A model generated the notes under the pieces. That model saw nothing but the letters and a program-made list of their open reading frames with translations. It was not told the origin of the DNA and searched no databases. A program made the position numbers and the translations under genes. Shown in pieces: positions 24,851 to 33,971 of a DNA stretch of 64,000 nt (its first letter is position 1; every line of letters starts with the position of its first letter). The stretch is from Streptomyces scabiei 87.22 (GTDB taxonomy: Bacteria > Actinomycetota > Actinomycetes > Streptomycetales > Streptomycetaceae): NCBI RefSeq assembly GCF_000091305.1, contig NC_013929.1, positions 2,294,001-2,358,000 of the forward strand, written 5' to 3'.

Positions 24851-26125
24851 CTACGGTGCGGGGGAGCGCACGGGCGAGGGAGAGGGCAGGGGCGAGAGAG
24901 AGGGCAGGGGCGAGGGCGGGCGGGTGGCGCGGATCAGCCACAGCGTGGCCAGCAGGCACAGGGCCGACACCGCGCCGAGCAGCAGCGGGACCGCGCGGAC
25001 GCCGGACCACTCGATGGCCTTGCCGAGCGCCGGGCCCGCCGCCACTCCGCCGATCATGGAGGCGGCGATGACGAGCGCTCCTGCCCGCCGGGCCCGGGGT
25101 GCGGCCGCGTTCAGCCAGGGCAGGCCGGTGGGGAAGATCGGTGCGATGAACAGGCCGACTCCGGCGTAGGCGTACGGGGCGAGCGCGGGCACCGAGGCCA
25201 GCAGCAGGCAGACCGTCATGCCGGCGCAGGACACGGTGATGATCGTCCGGGGCGAGTGGCGCAGGGCGAGGGGGGCGGCCAGGAAGCGGCCGGCCGTCAT
25301 CATCAGCCAGTAGCCGGAGGTGGCGGTCGCCGCGGCCCCGGCCCCGTATCCGACCGCCTCCAGGTGCGTGGGTTCCCAGCCGCCGACACCGGCCTCGATG
25401 CCGACGTGCAGGACGTAGAGGGCGACGAACACGGCGAGCACCGAGCCGAGGCTCCGGGAGAGGGGCGAGCCGCCCGCCGCCGTGCCGGTCGTGCCGGGGA
25501 CCGGCTGGGGCACCTGGTCGCGTACGCCCCGCAGGCACAGCAGCAGCGGCAGGTTGGCGGCGGCGAAGGCGAGGAAGAGCGCCGGGTAGTGCTCGGCGCC
25601 GACGGCGGCGACCAGGGCGGGGCCGAGGATGGCGCCGACCCCGAAGTGGGCGTTGAGGATGTTCAGCATGGCGGTGGAGCGGTGGCCGAAGCCGACGGCG
25701 AAGAGCTGGTTGAGGCCGTAGTCGATGCCGCCGAAACCCAGTCCGGCGAGCAGGGCGGCGACGAGCGCGACGGGCCAGGTCGGGGCGAGCGCGAAGCCCG
25801 CCGCGCCGAGGGCCATCAGCAGGTACGAGGAGCCGAGCAGCAGCCGGTTGCCCAGCCGCCCGTAGAGCCGGTCGAAGACCAGGACGCCGGCGACCCCGCC
25901 GACGAAGTGGGCGCTGAGCCCGAGGCCGGCGGCCGAGGGCGACAGCGCGAAGTCGTCGCGGAAGGCCGGGATGGAGGGCCCGTAGAGCGCCTGGAGCGCG
26001 CCGATGAGGACGAATCCGCCGCACGACGCGACCACGGCGGCCGGGCTGAAGACCCGGCTCTCCGGGGTCGTGCGGACGGGCGTCACCTCGTGCGCGGTCG
26101 ATGCTTCGGGCACGCCGGAATCCAC
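24851..26125 (-). CDS. MFS sugar transporter
   Basis: A 424-residue major facilitator with 12 predicted hydrophobic segments, the MFS motif A-like FDRLYGRLGNRLLLG after TM2, and the FGGIDYGLNQLFAVGFG region seen in sugar/proton symporters. The C-terminal tail is Ser/Pro-rich (PSPLPSLSPLPSPSP). The GTG at 26125 begins the longest frame. A second GTG at 26113 has better ribosome-site spacing (GGAGAGG) and may be the true start. Heading the GH35 operon, it most likely imports the beta-galactoside that the two enzymes hydrolyse. Confidence 0.88.
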   Translation of the reverse strand: MDSGVPEASTAHEVTPVRTTPESRVFSPAAVVASCGGFVLIGALQALYGPSIPAFRDDFALSPSAAGLGLSAHFVGGVAGVLVFDRLYGRLGNRLLLGSSYLLMALGAAGFALAPTWPVALVAALLAGLGFGGIDYGLNQLFAVGFGHRSTAMLNILNAHFGVGAILGPALVAAVGAEHYPALFLAFAAANLPLLLCLRGVRDQVPQPVPGTTGTAAGGSPLSRSLGSVLAVFVALYVLHVGIEAGVGGWEPTHLEAVGYGAGAAATATSGYWLMMTAGRFLAAPLALRHSPRTIITVSCAGMTVCLLLASVPALAPYAYAGVGLFIAPIFPTGLPWLNAAAPRARRAGALVIAASMIGGVAAGPALGKAIEWSGVRAVPLLLGAVSALCLLATLWLIRATRPPSPLPSLSPLPSPSPVRSPAP

Positions 26126-26150
26126 CTCTCCGTGACGGGAACCCTCGAAG

Positions 26151-26164
26151 TGTTACCGGTAACA
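26151..26164. promoter_or_regulatory. LacI-family operator upstream of MFS/GH35 operon
   Basis: A perfect 14-bp palindrome, TGTTACCGGTAACA, with the central CG typical of LacI/GalR operators. It ends 26 bases before the MFS start codon, where bound repressor would block transcription. It is the only such site I see in the region. Confidence 0.85.
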
Positions 26165-26321
26165 TCACCGCAGTCAAGATCTCCGGCGGGCTTGAGTGCC
26201 GGGGCTGGTGCGGAGGTGACGGGTGGGGTGCGGGGGACGCGGGAAAGGTGGCCGACGGTCACGGGACGCCCCCGGCGAAACCGGATGGCCGACAGTGCCG
26301 GACCCGTGATTCCATGCCGCG

Positions 26322-26864
26322 GTGAAGATCGGGAACGTATCCGGTGGTAGCGCGGCCCCCCGGGTCCGGTGTCGCGTCGAGGAGGATCTCGACGGGTGTG
26401 CCGGGGTGCTCGCGGAGGTGCACGGGCGTGACGGCTACCCGGTCGACTGGCCCGAGCGGCCCGGCGCCTGGCTGAGCCCTCCGGCGCTCCTCGCCGCCTG
26501 GGTGGCGGAGCTGGACGGCCGGATCGCCGGTCACGTGGGCCTGGCCCGGAGCGGCGCGGGGGACGCGGCACCCGGGCTGTGGAGCGGGCGTACGGGGGTG
26601 GGCGCCGACCGGACGGCCGTGATCAGCCGGCTGTTCGTCGCTCCGTCCGCGCGGGGCCGGGGGCTCGGCGCGGCGCTGCTGGCCCGCGCGGGCGCCGAGG
26701 CCCGGGGGCGCGGGCTGCATCCGGTGCTCGACGTGGTGGCGTCCGACACCGCCGCGGCGGCGCTCTACGAACGGCTCGGCTGGCAGTTCCGGGCCACGGT
26801 CGAGCAGCGGTGGGGCCCGGACCGGACGGTGGCCGTCCGGTGCTACGCGGCGGCGCCGGCCTGA
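26322..26864 (+). CDS. GNAT-family N-acetyltransferase
   Basis: A 180-residue GNAT acetyltransferase. The acetyl-CoA binding motif A is plain (ISRLFVAPSARGRGLGAALLARAGAEARGRG), followed by VLDVVASDTAAAALYERLGWQFRATV (motif B). It starts at GTG 26322. It diverges from the MFS operon across a 196-base gap that holds the LacI operator, so it might share that control, but the operator is 158 bases from its start. Substrate unknown. Confidence 0.9.
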   Translation: MKIGNVSGGSAAPRVRCRVEEDLDGCAGVLAEVHGRDGYPVDWPERPGAWLSPPALLAAWVAELDGRIAGHVGLARSGAGDAAPGLWSGRTGVGADRTAVISRLFVAPSARGRGLGAALLARAGAEARGRGLHPVLDVVASDTAAAALYERLGWQFRATVEQRWGPDRTVAVRCYAAAPA

Positions 26865-27062
26865 CCCGCGCGGGACCGCGCTCCCGTCCGGCCACCGCGC
26901 GAGGGGGAAGCGCGGGCGCGCCCGGGAGCGGATGCCGGGCGCGCCTTGCCCGAGGGCGGGTCGGCAGACGTTCTGTGCGCTGTCGACCAGGCGGAGCGAG
27001 CCGGATCTCGTCCCCCGTCAAGGGCCGGGCGGCACCGCTCTCCGCATGCCTCGCGCCCCGCC

Positions 27063-28505
27063 TCATTCCCGCGTCATCGGCGGTTCGGCAGGCGTCTCCT
27101 TGACGGGCCCGAAGAGGACCGCCCGCGCCACCGCGGGGGCCAGCAGGGCGCCCAGCGGCTCCCTGAGGGAGACGACGGAGCGGAAGGCTCGGCCCACCGC
27201 CGGATCGCCCGGGACCCGCTCCCGCACCCGCCGCAGATACCAGCCGGCGACACGGTCGGCGGGGCGGCCCGCGACCGCGTTGCCGATCGCCCCGGGCATC
27301 GCCTTGTCCGCCCCGGCCGAGATGTCCCACGCCTGCCGCGACGCCGCGAGCAGCGCCCGTTGCACCCTGCGGGTGGTGGGCGTCCGGCGCGGGTCGGCCA
27401 GCGCGTCCCGCAGGGCGACCGCGCCCATCGCGGCGACGGCCATGCCCTGCCCGTAGATCGGGTTGAAGGTGCACAGGGCGTCGCCGGTGGCCAGGAAGCC
27501 GGCGGGGCGGCGGCCCGGCAGGTCGTAGCGGCGCCGCACGTTCGCGGTGCGCCGGAAGCCGGAGACGGGCGACAGCGGCTCGGCGTCCCGTATCCAGCGG
27601 TGCACCACGGGATGCGGCAGCCGCTCGGCGTACGCCTCGAACTCCTCCTCGTCCGTGGACGGTTCGTCGCCGCGCAGACCGGAGAAGGTGGCCAGGTGGG
27701 TGCCGTCCTCCAGCGGGACGACGACGGCACCGTACGGCTGCGTGGGGTCGGGCACGACATGGAGGCCGAGGGTGCCGGCGGCCGGGCCGTCACCGAGGGT
27801 GCCGGTGGTGTCGCGGTAGACGCGGGAGGCGTAGGCGAGCCCCGTGTCGATGATCTCCTCGCGCGGGGCCTGCGCACCGAGGGCGGCCAGCCAGCGCGGC
27901 GCCTTCGTCCCGCGGCCGGAGGCGTCGACGACCAGATCGGCGGCGATCTCCCGCTGTTCGCCCCGGGCCCCGTCGCCGCGCTCGCGCACCAGGACGCCCC
28001 GCACCCGCGCGGCGTCCCCGGTCAGGCCGACCGTCTCCGTCCCCTCGACCAGGGTGACCGACGGCTCGGCGAGGACCCGGCGCCGCACCAGCCCCTCGAT
28101 CTGCGCCCGCGACCCGGTGTGGATGTGGGTCGAGGCGGGCATCCGCCGGAACCAACGGCCGCTCTGGAACGCCGCCATGTCCGCCGGCATCCCGACCCGG
28201 GGCGCGCCCGCCGCCGTCAGTTCGGCCATGAACCCGGGCAGCAGCGCGTCGAGGGCGACCTGTCCGCCCTCCAGCAGGACGTGCGGGTGGCGGCCCTGCG
28301 GCACTCCCGGCCGGGACGCCGCTCCTCGCGCGTCCCCCTTCGGAAAACGGTCCCGTTCCACGATCGTCACCCGCTCCGCGTGCCCGACGAGGGCCCGGGC
28401 GGCGAGCAGCCCCGCGAGGCTGCCCCCGACGATCACCACGTGCCGTCCCGCGGATCCGGCCGCCCCCGCTGAGATCGAACGGCCTTCCGTCCGTATCGAG
28501 TTCAC
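27063..28505 (-). CDS. FAD-dependent monooxygenase (squalene-epoxidase/halogenase-like fold)
   Basis: A 480-residue flavoprotein with Rossmann dinucleotide motif HVVIVGGSLAGLLAARAL near the N-terminus, ERDRFPKGDARGAASRPGVPQGRHPHVLLEGG, and the FAD-ribityl GD motif GDALCTFNPIYGQGMAVAA. It belongs to the class of aromatic hydroxylase/epoxidase-type oxidoreductases. The start is either GTG 28505 or GTG 28514; AAAGGG is better spaced for 28505. It is divergent from the SARP-type regulator gene, which could control it. No biosynthetic cluster surrounds it. Confidence 0.87.
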   Translation of the reverse strand: MNSIRTEGRSISAGAAGSAGRHVVIVGGSLAGLLAARALVGHAERVTIVERDRFPKGDARGAASRPGVPQGRHPHVLLEGGQVALDALLPGFMAELTAAGAPRVGMPADMAAFQSGRWFRRMPASTHIHTGSRAQIEGLVRRRVLAEPSVTLVEGTETVGLTGDAARVRGVLVRERGDGARGEQREIAADLVVDASGRGTKAPRWLAALGAQAPREEIIDTGLAYASRVYRDTTGTLGDGPAAGTLGLHVVPDPTQPYGAVVVPLEDGTHLATFSGLRGDEPSTDEEEFEAYAERLPHPVVHRWIRDAEPLSPVSGFRRTANVRRRYDLPGRRPAGFLATGDALCTFNPIYGQGMAVAAMGAVALRDALADPRRTPTTRRVQRALLAASRQAWDISAGADKAMPGAIGNAVAGRPADRVAGWYLRRVRERVPGDPAVGRAFRSVVSLREPLGALLAPAVARAVLFGPVKETPAEPPMTRE

Positions 28506-28681
28506 CGACCGCACCCCTTTCTTTCCGGAGATCCATCTGATGCACAGCAGTATCACCGTGGCCGGTGAGCCTCCGGGTCGGCACACCGGAGACGGGACCG
28601 GGTCCGGCCCGCCCACCGAACGCGACGCACCGGTGACTCTGGGTGCTTGCACCTCTCACGTATCGTCAGGGGGCGCGGGGA

Positions 28682-28702
28682 AGATACGAGATACGAGATA
28701 TC
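28682..28702 (+). promoter_or_regulatory. Three tandem 7-bp repeats before SARP-type gene
   Basis: AGATACG-AGATACG-AGATATC, three contiguous heptamers ending just before the GGAGGG ribosome site of the downstream regulator. They may be an operator read by the regulator itself or a translational control element. SARP sites usually have 4-bp spacers between heptamers, which these lack. Confidence 0.4.
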
Positions 28703-28713
28703 AGGAGGGCCAA

Positions 28714-31700
28714 TTGGCGCTGGAGCCGGTGAGGTTCGCGGTTCTGGGGCCGGTCCGGGTGGAGCGGGCGGGGGCGGAGCCGGTGCCCGGGCGTCCGCAG
28801 GAAAGGGCGCTGCTGGCGCTGCTGGCGGTGCGGGCGGGGCAGCCCGTGGCGCTCGCCGAGATCGTCGACGTGCTGTGGGGGCGCCGCCCTCCGGACAGCG
28901 CGGTGAATGTGATCAGACGCCATGTGGGCACGCTGCGGCGGCTGTTGGAGCCGGGTCTGCCCAATCGGGCGGCCGGCCGGTGGCTGATACGGGACGCGGG
29001 CGGGTACCGGCTCGCGGTCGACGCCGACTCCCTGGACCTGTTGCGGTTCCGCCGGGTGCGGGACGAGGCACGTCGCCTCGGCGCCGACGGCCGTGAGTCG
29101 CCGGGCCGGGTCGTGGCGCTGCTCACCGAGGCCCTCGGCCTGTGGCGGGGGCCCCACGTCGCGGCGGGGCTGCCCGAGGAGGTGCGGGAGCGGGCCGGGT
29201 TCCGGGCGGTCGACCGTGAACGGCCCGCGGCCCTGCGGGACGCGGCCGACGCGGCGCTGCGCGCCGGAACCCCCGCCGCCGTCCTGTCCCTGCTCCGGCA
29301 GGCCGCGGCCGACGACCCCTGCGACGAGCCGCTGCTGGCCCGGCTGGTGCTCACACTGGCCGCCGCCGGGCACGAGGCGGAGGCGCTGAGCACCTACCGG
29401 GCCGCCCGCGCGAGACTCGCCGACGAACTGGGCATCGATCCCGGAGCGGAACTCCGCGCCGCCCACGCGACGGTTGTCCGCGCCTCCGGCACGACCGCGC
29501 CGGCTCCCTCCGGGGCCGGGGCCGGGGCCGGAGCCGGGGCCGGGGCCGGAGCCGGGGCCGGGGCCCCTGCCGAGGCCGAGGCCGGGACCGGAGCCGAGCC
29601 CGGAGCCGGGACCGGAGCCCGAACGAAGGCCCGGACGAAGGCCCGAGCGGAGGCCGGTGCGGAGGCCCGAGCGGAGGCCCGAGCGGAGGCCCGAGCGGAG
29701 GCCGACGGCCCGGCCGCACCCCCCGTCGCTCCGACGCCGCCCCCTCCGCCCGCCGCCGTCCCCGCCCAACTCCCCCACGACCTGCCGACGTTCACCGGCC
29801 GCCGAGCCGAACTGGAGCAGGTCCTGGCCCTTCTCGACGGCCCCGGCGGCGATCCGGGCGACGCGGGCGACGCCCTGCCCTCCGCCGGCACCGTCGTGAT
29901 CAGCGCCATCGGCGGAATGGCCGGCATCGGCAAGACCACGCTCGCCGTGCACTGGGCGCATCGCGTCGCGGACCGCTACCCGGACGGCCAGCTCTACGTC
30001 AACCTCCGGGGGTTCACGCCCTCGGGTGCCGTGATGCGGGCGGGGGAAGCCGTACGGATCTTCCTCGACGCACTGGGCGTACCGCCGGAACGGGTGCCGC
30101 ACGGGGTGGACGCCCAGGCCGCGCTGTACCGCAGCCTGCTGGCCGGCCGCCGGTTCCTGGTGCTGCTCGACAACGCGCGGGACACCGAGCAGGTGCGGCC
30201 CCTGCTGCCGGGCACGCCCGGCTGCCTCACCATCGTCACCAGCCGCGACCAGCTGTCGGGCCTGGTGTCCGCGCACGGCGCGCACACCCTGGCGCTGCGG
30301 CCGCTGGACGCCGGACAGGCACGGGTGTTCCTCGAACGCAGGCTGGGCGCCCGGCGGCTCACGGGTGAGTCGACGGCGGTGGCGGAGATCGCGGCACTGT
30401 GCGGCGGGCTCCCGCTGGCGCTGGCCTGTGTCGCCGCGCGGGCCGCCGCCCACCCCGACTTCGCGCTGTCGGCCATCGCGGCGGAGCTGCGCGCGGCGCA
30501 CGGCAGCCTGGACGCGTTCAGCCGGACGGACGCCTCCGCGAACGTGGGCGCGGTCTTCTCCTGGTCGCTGGCCGCTGTGTCGGCCGAGGCGGCGCGCCTC
30601 TTCCCGCTGCTCGCCCTGCACCCCGGGCCGGACTTCTCGGTGTCCGCGACGGCCGCGCTGGCCGGGCTGCCCGCCCGCCGGACCCGGTCGCTCCTCGCCG
30701 AGCTGGCCGACGTCCACCTGGTGGGCGAGCCCGCCCCCGGCCGGTACGCCCTGCACGACCTGCTGCGCGCCCACGCGGCCGAACTCCTGGAGGACCGGGT
30801 CCCGGACGCCGGGCACGAGGCGGCCGTCGAGCGGCTGTACGCGTACTACCTGCACACCGCGCACGCCACCGAACCGCTCCTCGCCCCGTACGCCGACCCG
30901 ATGCCCCCGGGGCCGCTGCCCGCCGGGGTCCGCGCCGAGCCGCTCGTCGGCCACGAGCAGTCGCTCGCCTGGCTGACCGCCGAGTATCCGGTGCTGCTCG
31001 CCGTCGTCGGGGCGGCGGCCCGGTCCGGCCGCGACCGGTCGGCGTGTCTGCTCGCCTGGTCGCTGGAGCCGTTCCTCGACCGCCGGGGCCACTGGCACGA
31101 CTGGGCGACGGTCCAGCGGATCGCCCTCGACGCCGCCCTGCGGCTGGCCGACCCCGTGTACGAGGCCCGGGGGCTGCGCGCGCTGGCCCGGGCCGAGAGC
31201 CGGCTCGGGCTGCAGGGCTCCGCCCGCCGCCGCCTCGACCGGGCGCTACGGCTCTTCGCCGACCTGGGGGACGACATCGGGCAGGCGGACACCCATCGCA
31301 GTCTCGGCTGGACGAGGGACCAGGAGGGCGATCTGCCCGGCGCCCTGCACCACAACCGGCTGGCGATGGACCTGTTCCGGGGCGCGGGCAGCCGGGCGGC
31401 GTACGCCAGTGTCCTCAACTCCGTCGGCTGGTACCACGCGCTGCTCGGCGAGTACCGGGAAGCCCTGCGTCACTGCCAGGAGGCCCTGGTCCTGCTCCAG
31501 GAGCTCGGCGACCGCTACGGCCAGGCCGCCACGTGGCACACCCTCGCGTACGCCCATGACCAGCAGGGCCGTCATCCCGACGCCCTCGTCGGCTACGGCC
31601 ACTCCCTGGCCCTCTACCGGGAGCTGGGCGTGCCGTACCTGGAGGCCCGCACCCTCGTCGACATCGGGGACACGCACGCGGCGACGGGCGACCACCGCGC

Positions 31701-31803
31701 CGCCCACGAGGTCCGGCAGCAGGCCCTCACCCTCCTCATCACCCTCGGGCACCCCGACGCCGACCGGGTACGGGACGTGATCGCGAGCGAGCGGTGCGGG
31801 TGA
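28714..31803 (+). CDS. AfsR-type SARP regulator with NB-ARC and TPR domains
   Basis: A 1029-residue multidomain regulator. Residues 1-100 form an OmpR-type winged helix (FAVLGPVRVER...LLALLAVRAGQPVALAEIVDVLWG), followed by the BTAD domain to about residue 250. Next come a low-complexity Gly/Ala then Ala/Arg/Glu linker and an NB-ARC ATPase with Walker A GGMAGIGKTT near 400-410 and VLLDNARDTEQVRPLLPG. The C-terminus is a TPR array (HRSLGWTRDQEGDLPGALHHNRLAMDLF and related units). The TTG at 28714 is chosen for GGAGGG four bases upstream. This is the architecture of AfsR, a global activator of secondary metabolism. Confidence 0.93.
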   Translation: MALEPVRFAVLGPVRVERAGAEPVPGRPQERALLALLAVRAGQPVALAEIVDVLWGRRPPDSAVNVIRRHVGTLRRLLEPGLPNRAAGRWLIRDAGGYRLAVDADSLDLLRFRRVRDEARRLGADGRESPGRVVALLTEALGLWRGPHVAAGLPEEVRERAGFRAVDRERPAALRDAADAALRAGTPAAVLSLLRQAAADDPCDEPLLARLVLTLAAAGHEAEALSTYRAARARLADELGIDPGAELRAAHATVVRASGTTAPAPSGAGAGAGAGAGAGAGAGAPAEAEAGTGAEPGAGTGARTKARTKARAEAGAEARAEARAEARAEADGPAAPPVAPTPPPPPAAVPAQLPHDLPTFTGRRAELEQVLALLDGPGGDPGDAGDALPSAGTVVISAIGGMAGIGKTTLAVHWAHRVADRYPDGQLYVNLRGFTPSGAVMRAGEAVRIFLDALGVPPERVPHGVDAQAALYRSLLAGRRFLVLLDNARDTEQVRPLLPGTPGCLTIVTSRDQLSGLVSAHGAHTLALRPLDAGQARVFLERRLGARRLTGESTAVAEIAALCGGLPLALACVAARAAAHPDFALSAIAAELRAAHGSLDAFSRTDASANVGAVFSWSLAAVSAEAARLFPLLALHPGPDFSVSATAALAGLPARRTRSLLAELADVHLVGEPAPGRYALHDLLRAHAAELLEDRVPDAGHEAAVERLYAYYLHTAHATEPLLAPYADPMPPGPLPAGVRAEPLVGHEQSLAWLTAEYPVLLAVVGAAARSGRDRSACLLAWSLEPFLDRRGHWHDWATVQRIALDAALRLADPVYEARGLRALARAESRLGLQGSARRRLDRALRLFADLGDDIGQADTHRSLGWTRDQEGDLPGALHHNRLAMDLFRGAGSRAAYASVLNSVGWYHALLGEYREALRHCQEALVLLQELGDRYGQAATWHTLAYAHDQQGRHPDALVGYGHSLALYRELGVPYLEARTLVDIGDTHAATGDHRAAHEVRQQALTLLITLGHPDADRVRDVIASERCG
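29513..29704 (+). repeat. Low-complexity repeats coding the linker of the SARP protein
   Basis: Degenerate 6-bp units (GCCGGG/GCCGGA) give a run of Gly-Ala dipeptides, then 12-bp units (GCCCGAGCGGAG) give Ala-Arg-Ala-Glu repeats. All units are multiples of three, so slippage would change linker length without a frameshift. Confidence 0.85.
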
Positions 31804-31834
31804 CCGGCGGCCCGGGCCTCGCGGGGCGTCGCTG

Positions 31835-33868
31835 ATGCGGTTCGAGGTGCTGGGGCCGCTCAGGGTCCGCCGGAGCGGGACGGAACTCGACCTCGGCTTC
31901 CCCCAGCAACGGGCGCTCCTGGCCCTGCTGGTGGTCCGGGCCGGCCGGCCGGTGCCGGCGGGCGAGATCGTGGACGTGCTGTGGCCGGAGCGGGCACCGG
32001 CCAGCGCGCGCAACGTGGTGCGCCGGTACGCCGGTTCGCTGCGGCGGCTGCTCGAACCCGGGCTGCCGCCCCGGGCACCCGGACGGCGGCTGCTGCGCGG
32101 CGCCGGTGGCTATGTGCTGGAGGCGGCCGAGGACGAGGTCGATCTGCTGCGGTTCCGCGCGCTCACGAAACGGGGCAAGCGGGCGGCGGCCACCGGGCGT
32201 TCGGAGGTGGCGTCACGGCACTTCGTGGACGCGCTCGGCGAGTGGCGGGGCCCGGTGGGGATGGGGGTGCCCGCCGCCGTACGGGAGCACGCCGTCTTCG
32301 CGGAAGTGGAACGCGAGTTGGCCGCCACGGCACGGATGGCCGCCGACGCCGCGCTGCTGAGCGGTGGCAGTGAGCAGGTGCTGCCCCGGCTGCGGCAGGC
32401 CCTCGAACGCGACCCGCTGGACGAGTCGTTGCAGGCCGCCCTCGTCATGGCACTGGCCGCCTCCGGCCTCCAGGCGGAGGCGCTGGCCGCGTACGACCGC
32501 GTACGACGGCTGCTGGCCGAGGAGTTGGGGGTGGCGCCCGGCGCGGAACTCGTCGCGGCGCACGGCAGGGTGCTCCGCCAGGAGTGGGGACCGACCCGGT
32601 CGCGGGCGACGACGGGTCCGGACCGGGCGACCCACCGGCCGCCCGCGTACCCCGGGGCGTCGGGTCCTTCGCCGCGCCCGCCGGCAGCCGACCCGTCGGC
32701 CGCCACCACCGCCACCACCGCAACCACCGCCACAGCTGCTATGACCGCCACGACCGCCGCCGACCGACTACCGCTCGCGTCACCGGTGTTCGTCGGACGG
32801 CGCGCCGAACTCGCCCGTCTGGCGGAGATCACGGACACGGCCGCCCCCGCCACCGGGACCGCCCCGGGCACACCCGCCTCCGTGCTGATCAGCGGGATGC
32901 CCGGCATCGGGAAGACGGCCCTCGCGCTGCACTGGGCGGACCAGGTGGCCGGACGCTTCCCCGACGGCCGGCTCGACGTCGGGCTGCGGGGGTTCGGCCC
33001 CGAAGGGGCACCGCTGGACCCGGCGGCGGCGCTGCGCGCGCTGCTCACCGCGCTCGGGGTGCCCGCCGCGCGGATGCCGGACCGCACGGACTCCCTGGCC
33101 GGCCTGTACCGGAGTCTGCTGGCCGGCCGGCGGCTGCTCCTGGTGCTGGACGACGCGGCGGACACCGAGCAGGTACGGCCGCTGCTCCCGGCCTCGCCCG
33201 GCTGTCTGACCCTGGTCACCAGTCGCCACGGGCTGGCCGGTCTGATCGCTTCGGGCACCCATCCGCTGCGCCTGGACCTGCCGCCGGCGGCGGACGCGCG
33301 CGCGATGCTGGCGGCGCACACCGGCCCCGCCCGGCCCGCCGCCGAGCCCGGTGCGGCCGACGAGATCGTCACCCGGTGCGGCCGGCTGCCGCTGGCCCTG
33401 ACGCTCGCCGCCGCCCGCGCGGCCGCCCGCCCGGACATCCCGCTCACGGCCCTCGCGGACGAACTCCGGCGCACCCGGGCCAGCCTGGACGCCTTCGCCG
33501 CCCCGTCGAGGAGGTCCGCCGCCCCCACCGACCCGGCGGGCCACGGGCGTGAGCCCGGCACGGACCCCGGCGCACCGCCCGACCTGCGCACCGTGTTCGC
33601 CCGGTCCTACCGCCGGCTGCCGCCGGAGAGCGCCCGGCTGTTCCGGCTGCTGGCCCGGCACCCGGGGCCCGGTCTGACCCCCGACGCGGCCGCCGCGCTG
33701 GCCGGGCTCCCGGCCCGCCGCGCCCGCCTCCTGCTCGACGGCCTCGCCGACGCCCACCTCGTCACCGAGCGCGCGCCCGGCCGCTACGCCCAGCACGAGC
33801 TGCTGCGCGTCTTCGCCGCCGAACTGGCGGCCGCCCACGGTCACGGGGCAGGCCCGGAGACCCCGTAG
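31835..33868 (+). CDS. SARP regulator with NB-ARC domain, no TPR domain
   Basis: A 677-residue paralogue of the preceding gene, 31 bases downstream in the same direction. It has the same N-terminal winged helix (MRFEVLGPLRVRRSGTELDLG), BTAD domain, a Thr/Ala-rich linker and NB-ARC with Walker A GMPGIGKTA near 354-362. It ends at RYAQHELLRVFAAELAAAHGHG, just where the TPR array begins in its neighbour. It is thus truncated after the ATPase module, or is a natural TPR-less form. The tandem pair may hetero-oligomerise. The target genes are not evident. Confidence 0.9.
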   Translation: MRFEVLGPLRVRRSGTELDLGFPQQRALLALLVVRAGRPVPAGEIVDVLWPERAPASARNVVRRYAGSLRRLLEPGLPPRAPGRRLLRGAGGYVLEAAEDEVDLLRFRALTKRGKRAAATGRSEVASRHFVDALGEWRGPVGMGVPAAVREHAVFAEVERELAATARMAADAALLSGGSEQVLPRLRQALERDPLDESLQAALVMALAASGLQAEALAAYDRVRRLLAEELGVAPGAELVAAHGRVLRQEWGPTRSRATTGPDRATHRPPAYPGASGPSPRPPAADPSAATTATTATTATAAMTATTAADRLPLASPVFVGRRAELARLAEITDTAAPATGTAPGTPASVLISGMPGIGKTALALHWADQVAGRFPDGRLDVGLRGFGPEGAPLDPAAALRALLTALGVPAARMPDRTDSLAGLYRSLLAGRRLLLVLDDAADTEQVRPLLPASPGCLTLVTSRHGLAGLIASGTHPLRLDLPPAADARAMLAAHTGPARPAAEPGAADEIVTRCGRLPLALTLAAARAAARPDIPLTALADELRRTRASLDAFAAPSRRSAAPTDPAGHGREPGTDPGAPPDLRTVFARSYRRLPPESARLFRLLARHPGPGLTPDAAAALAGLPARRARLLLDGLADAHLVTERAPGRYAQHELLRVFAAELAAAHGHGAGPETP

Positions 33869-33971
33869 CGGCCGTCGGCACTTCGCCGTCACTCTTTTTT
33901 CACATCTCCCTTCCTACGCTCCGAGGGCAGCGGCTGACGCCGTGCTGGAACTGCCCCGGAGGAGAAGAGAG

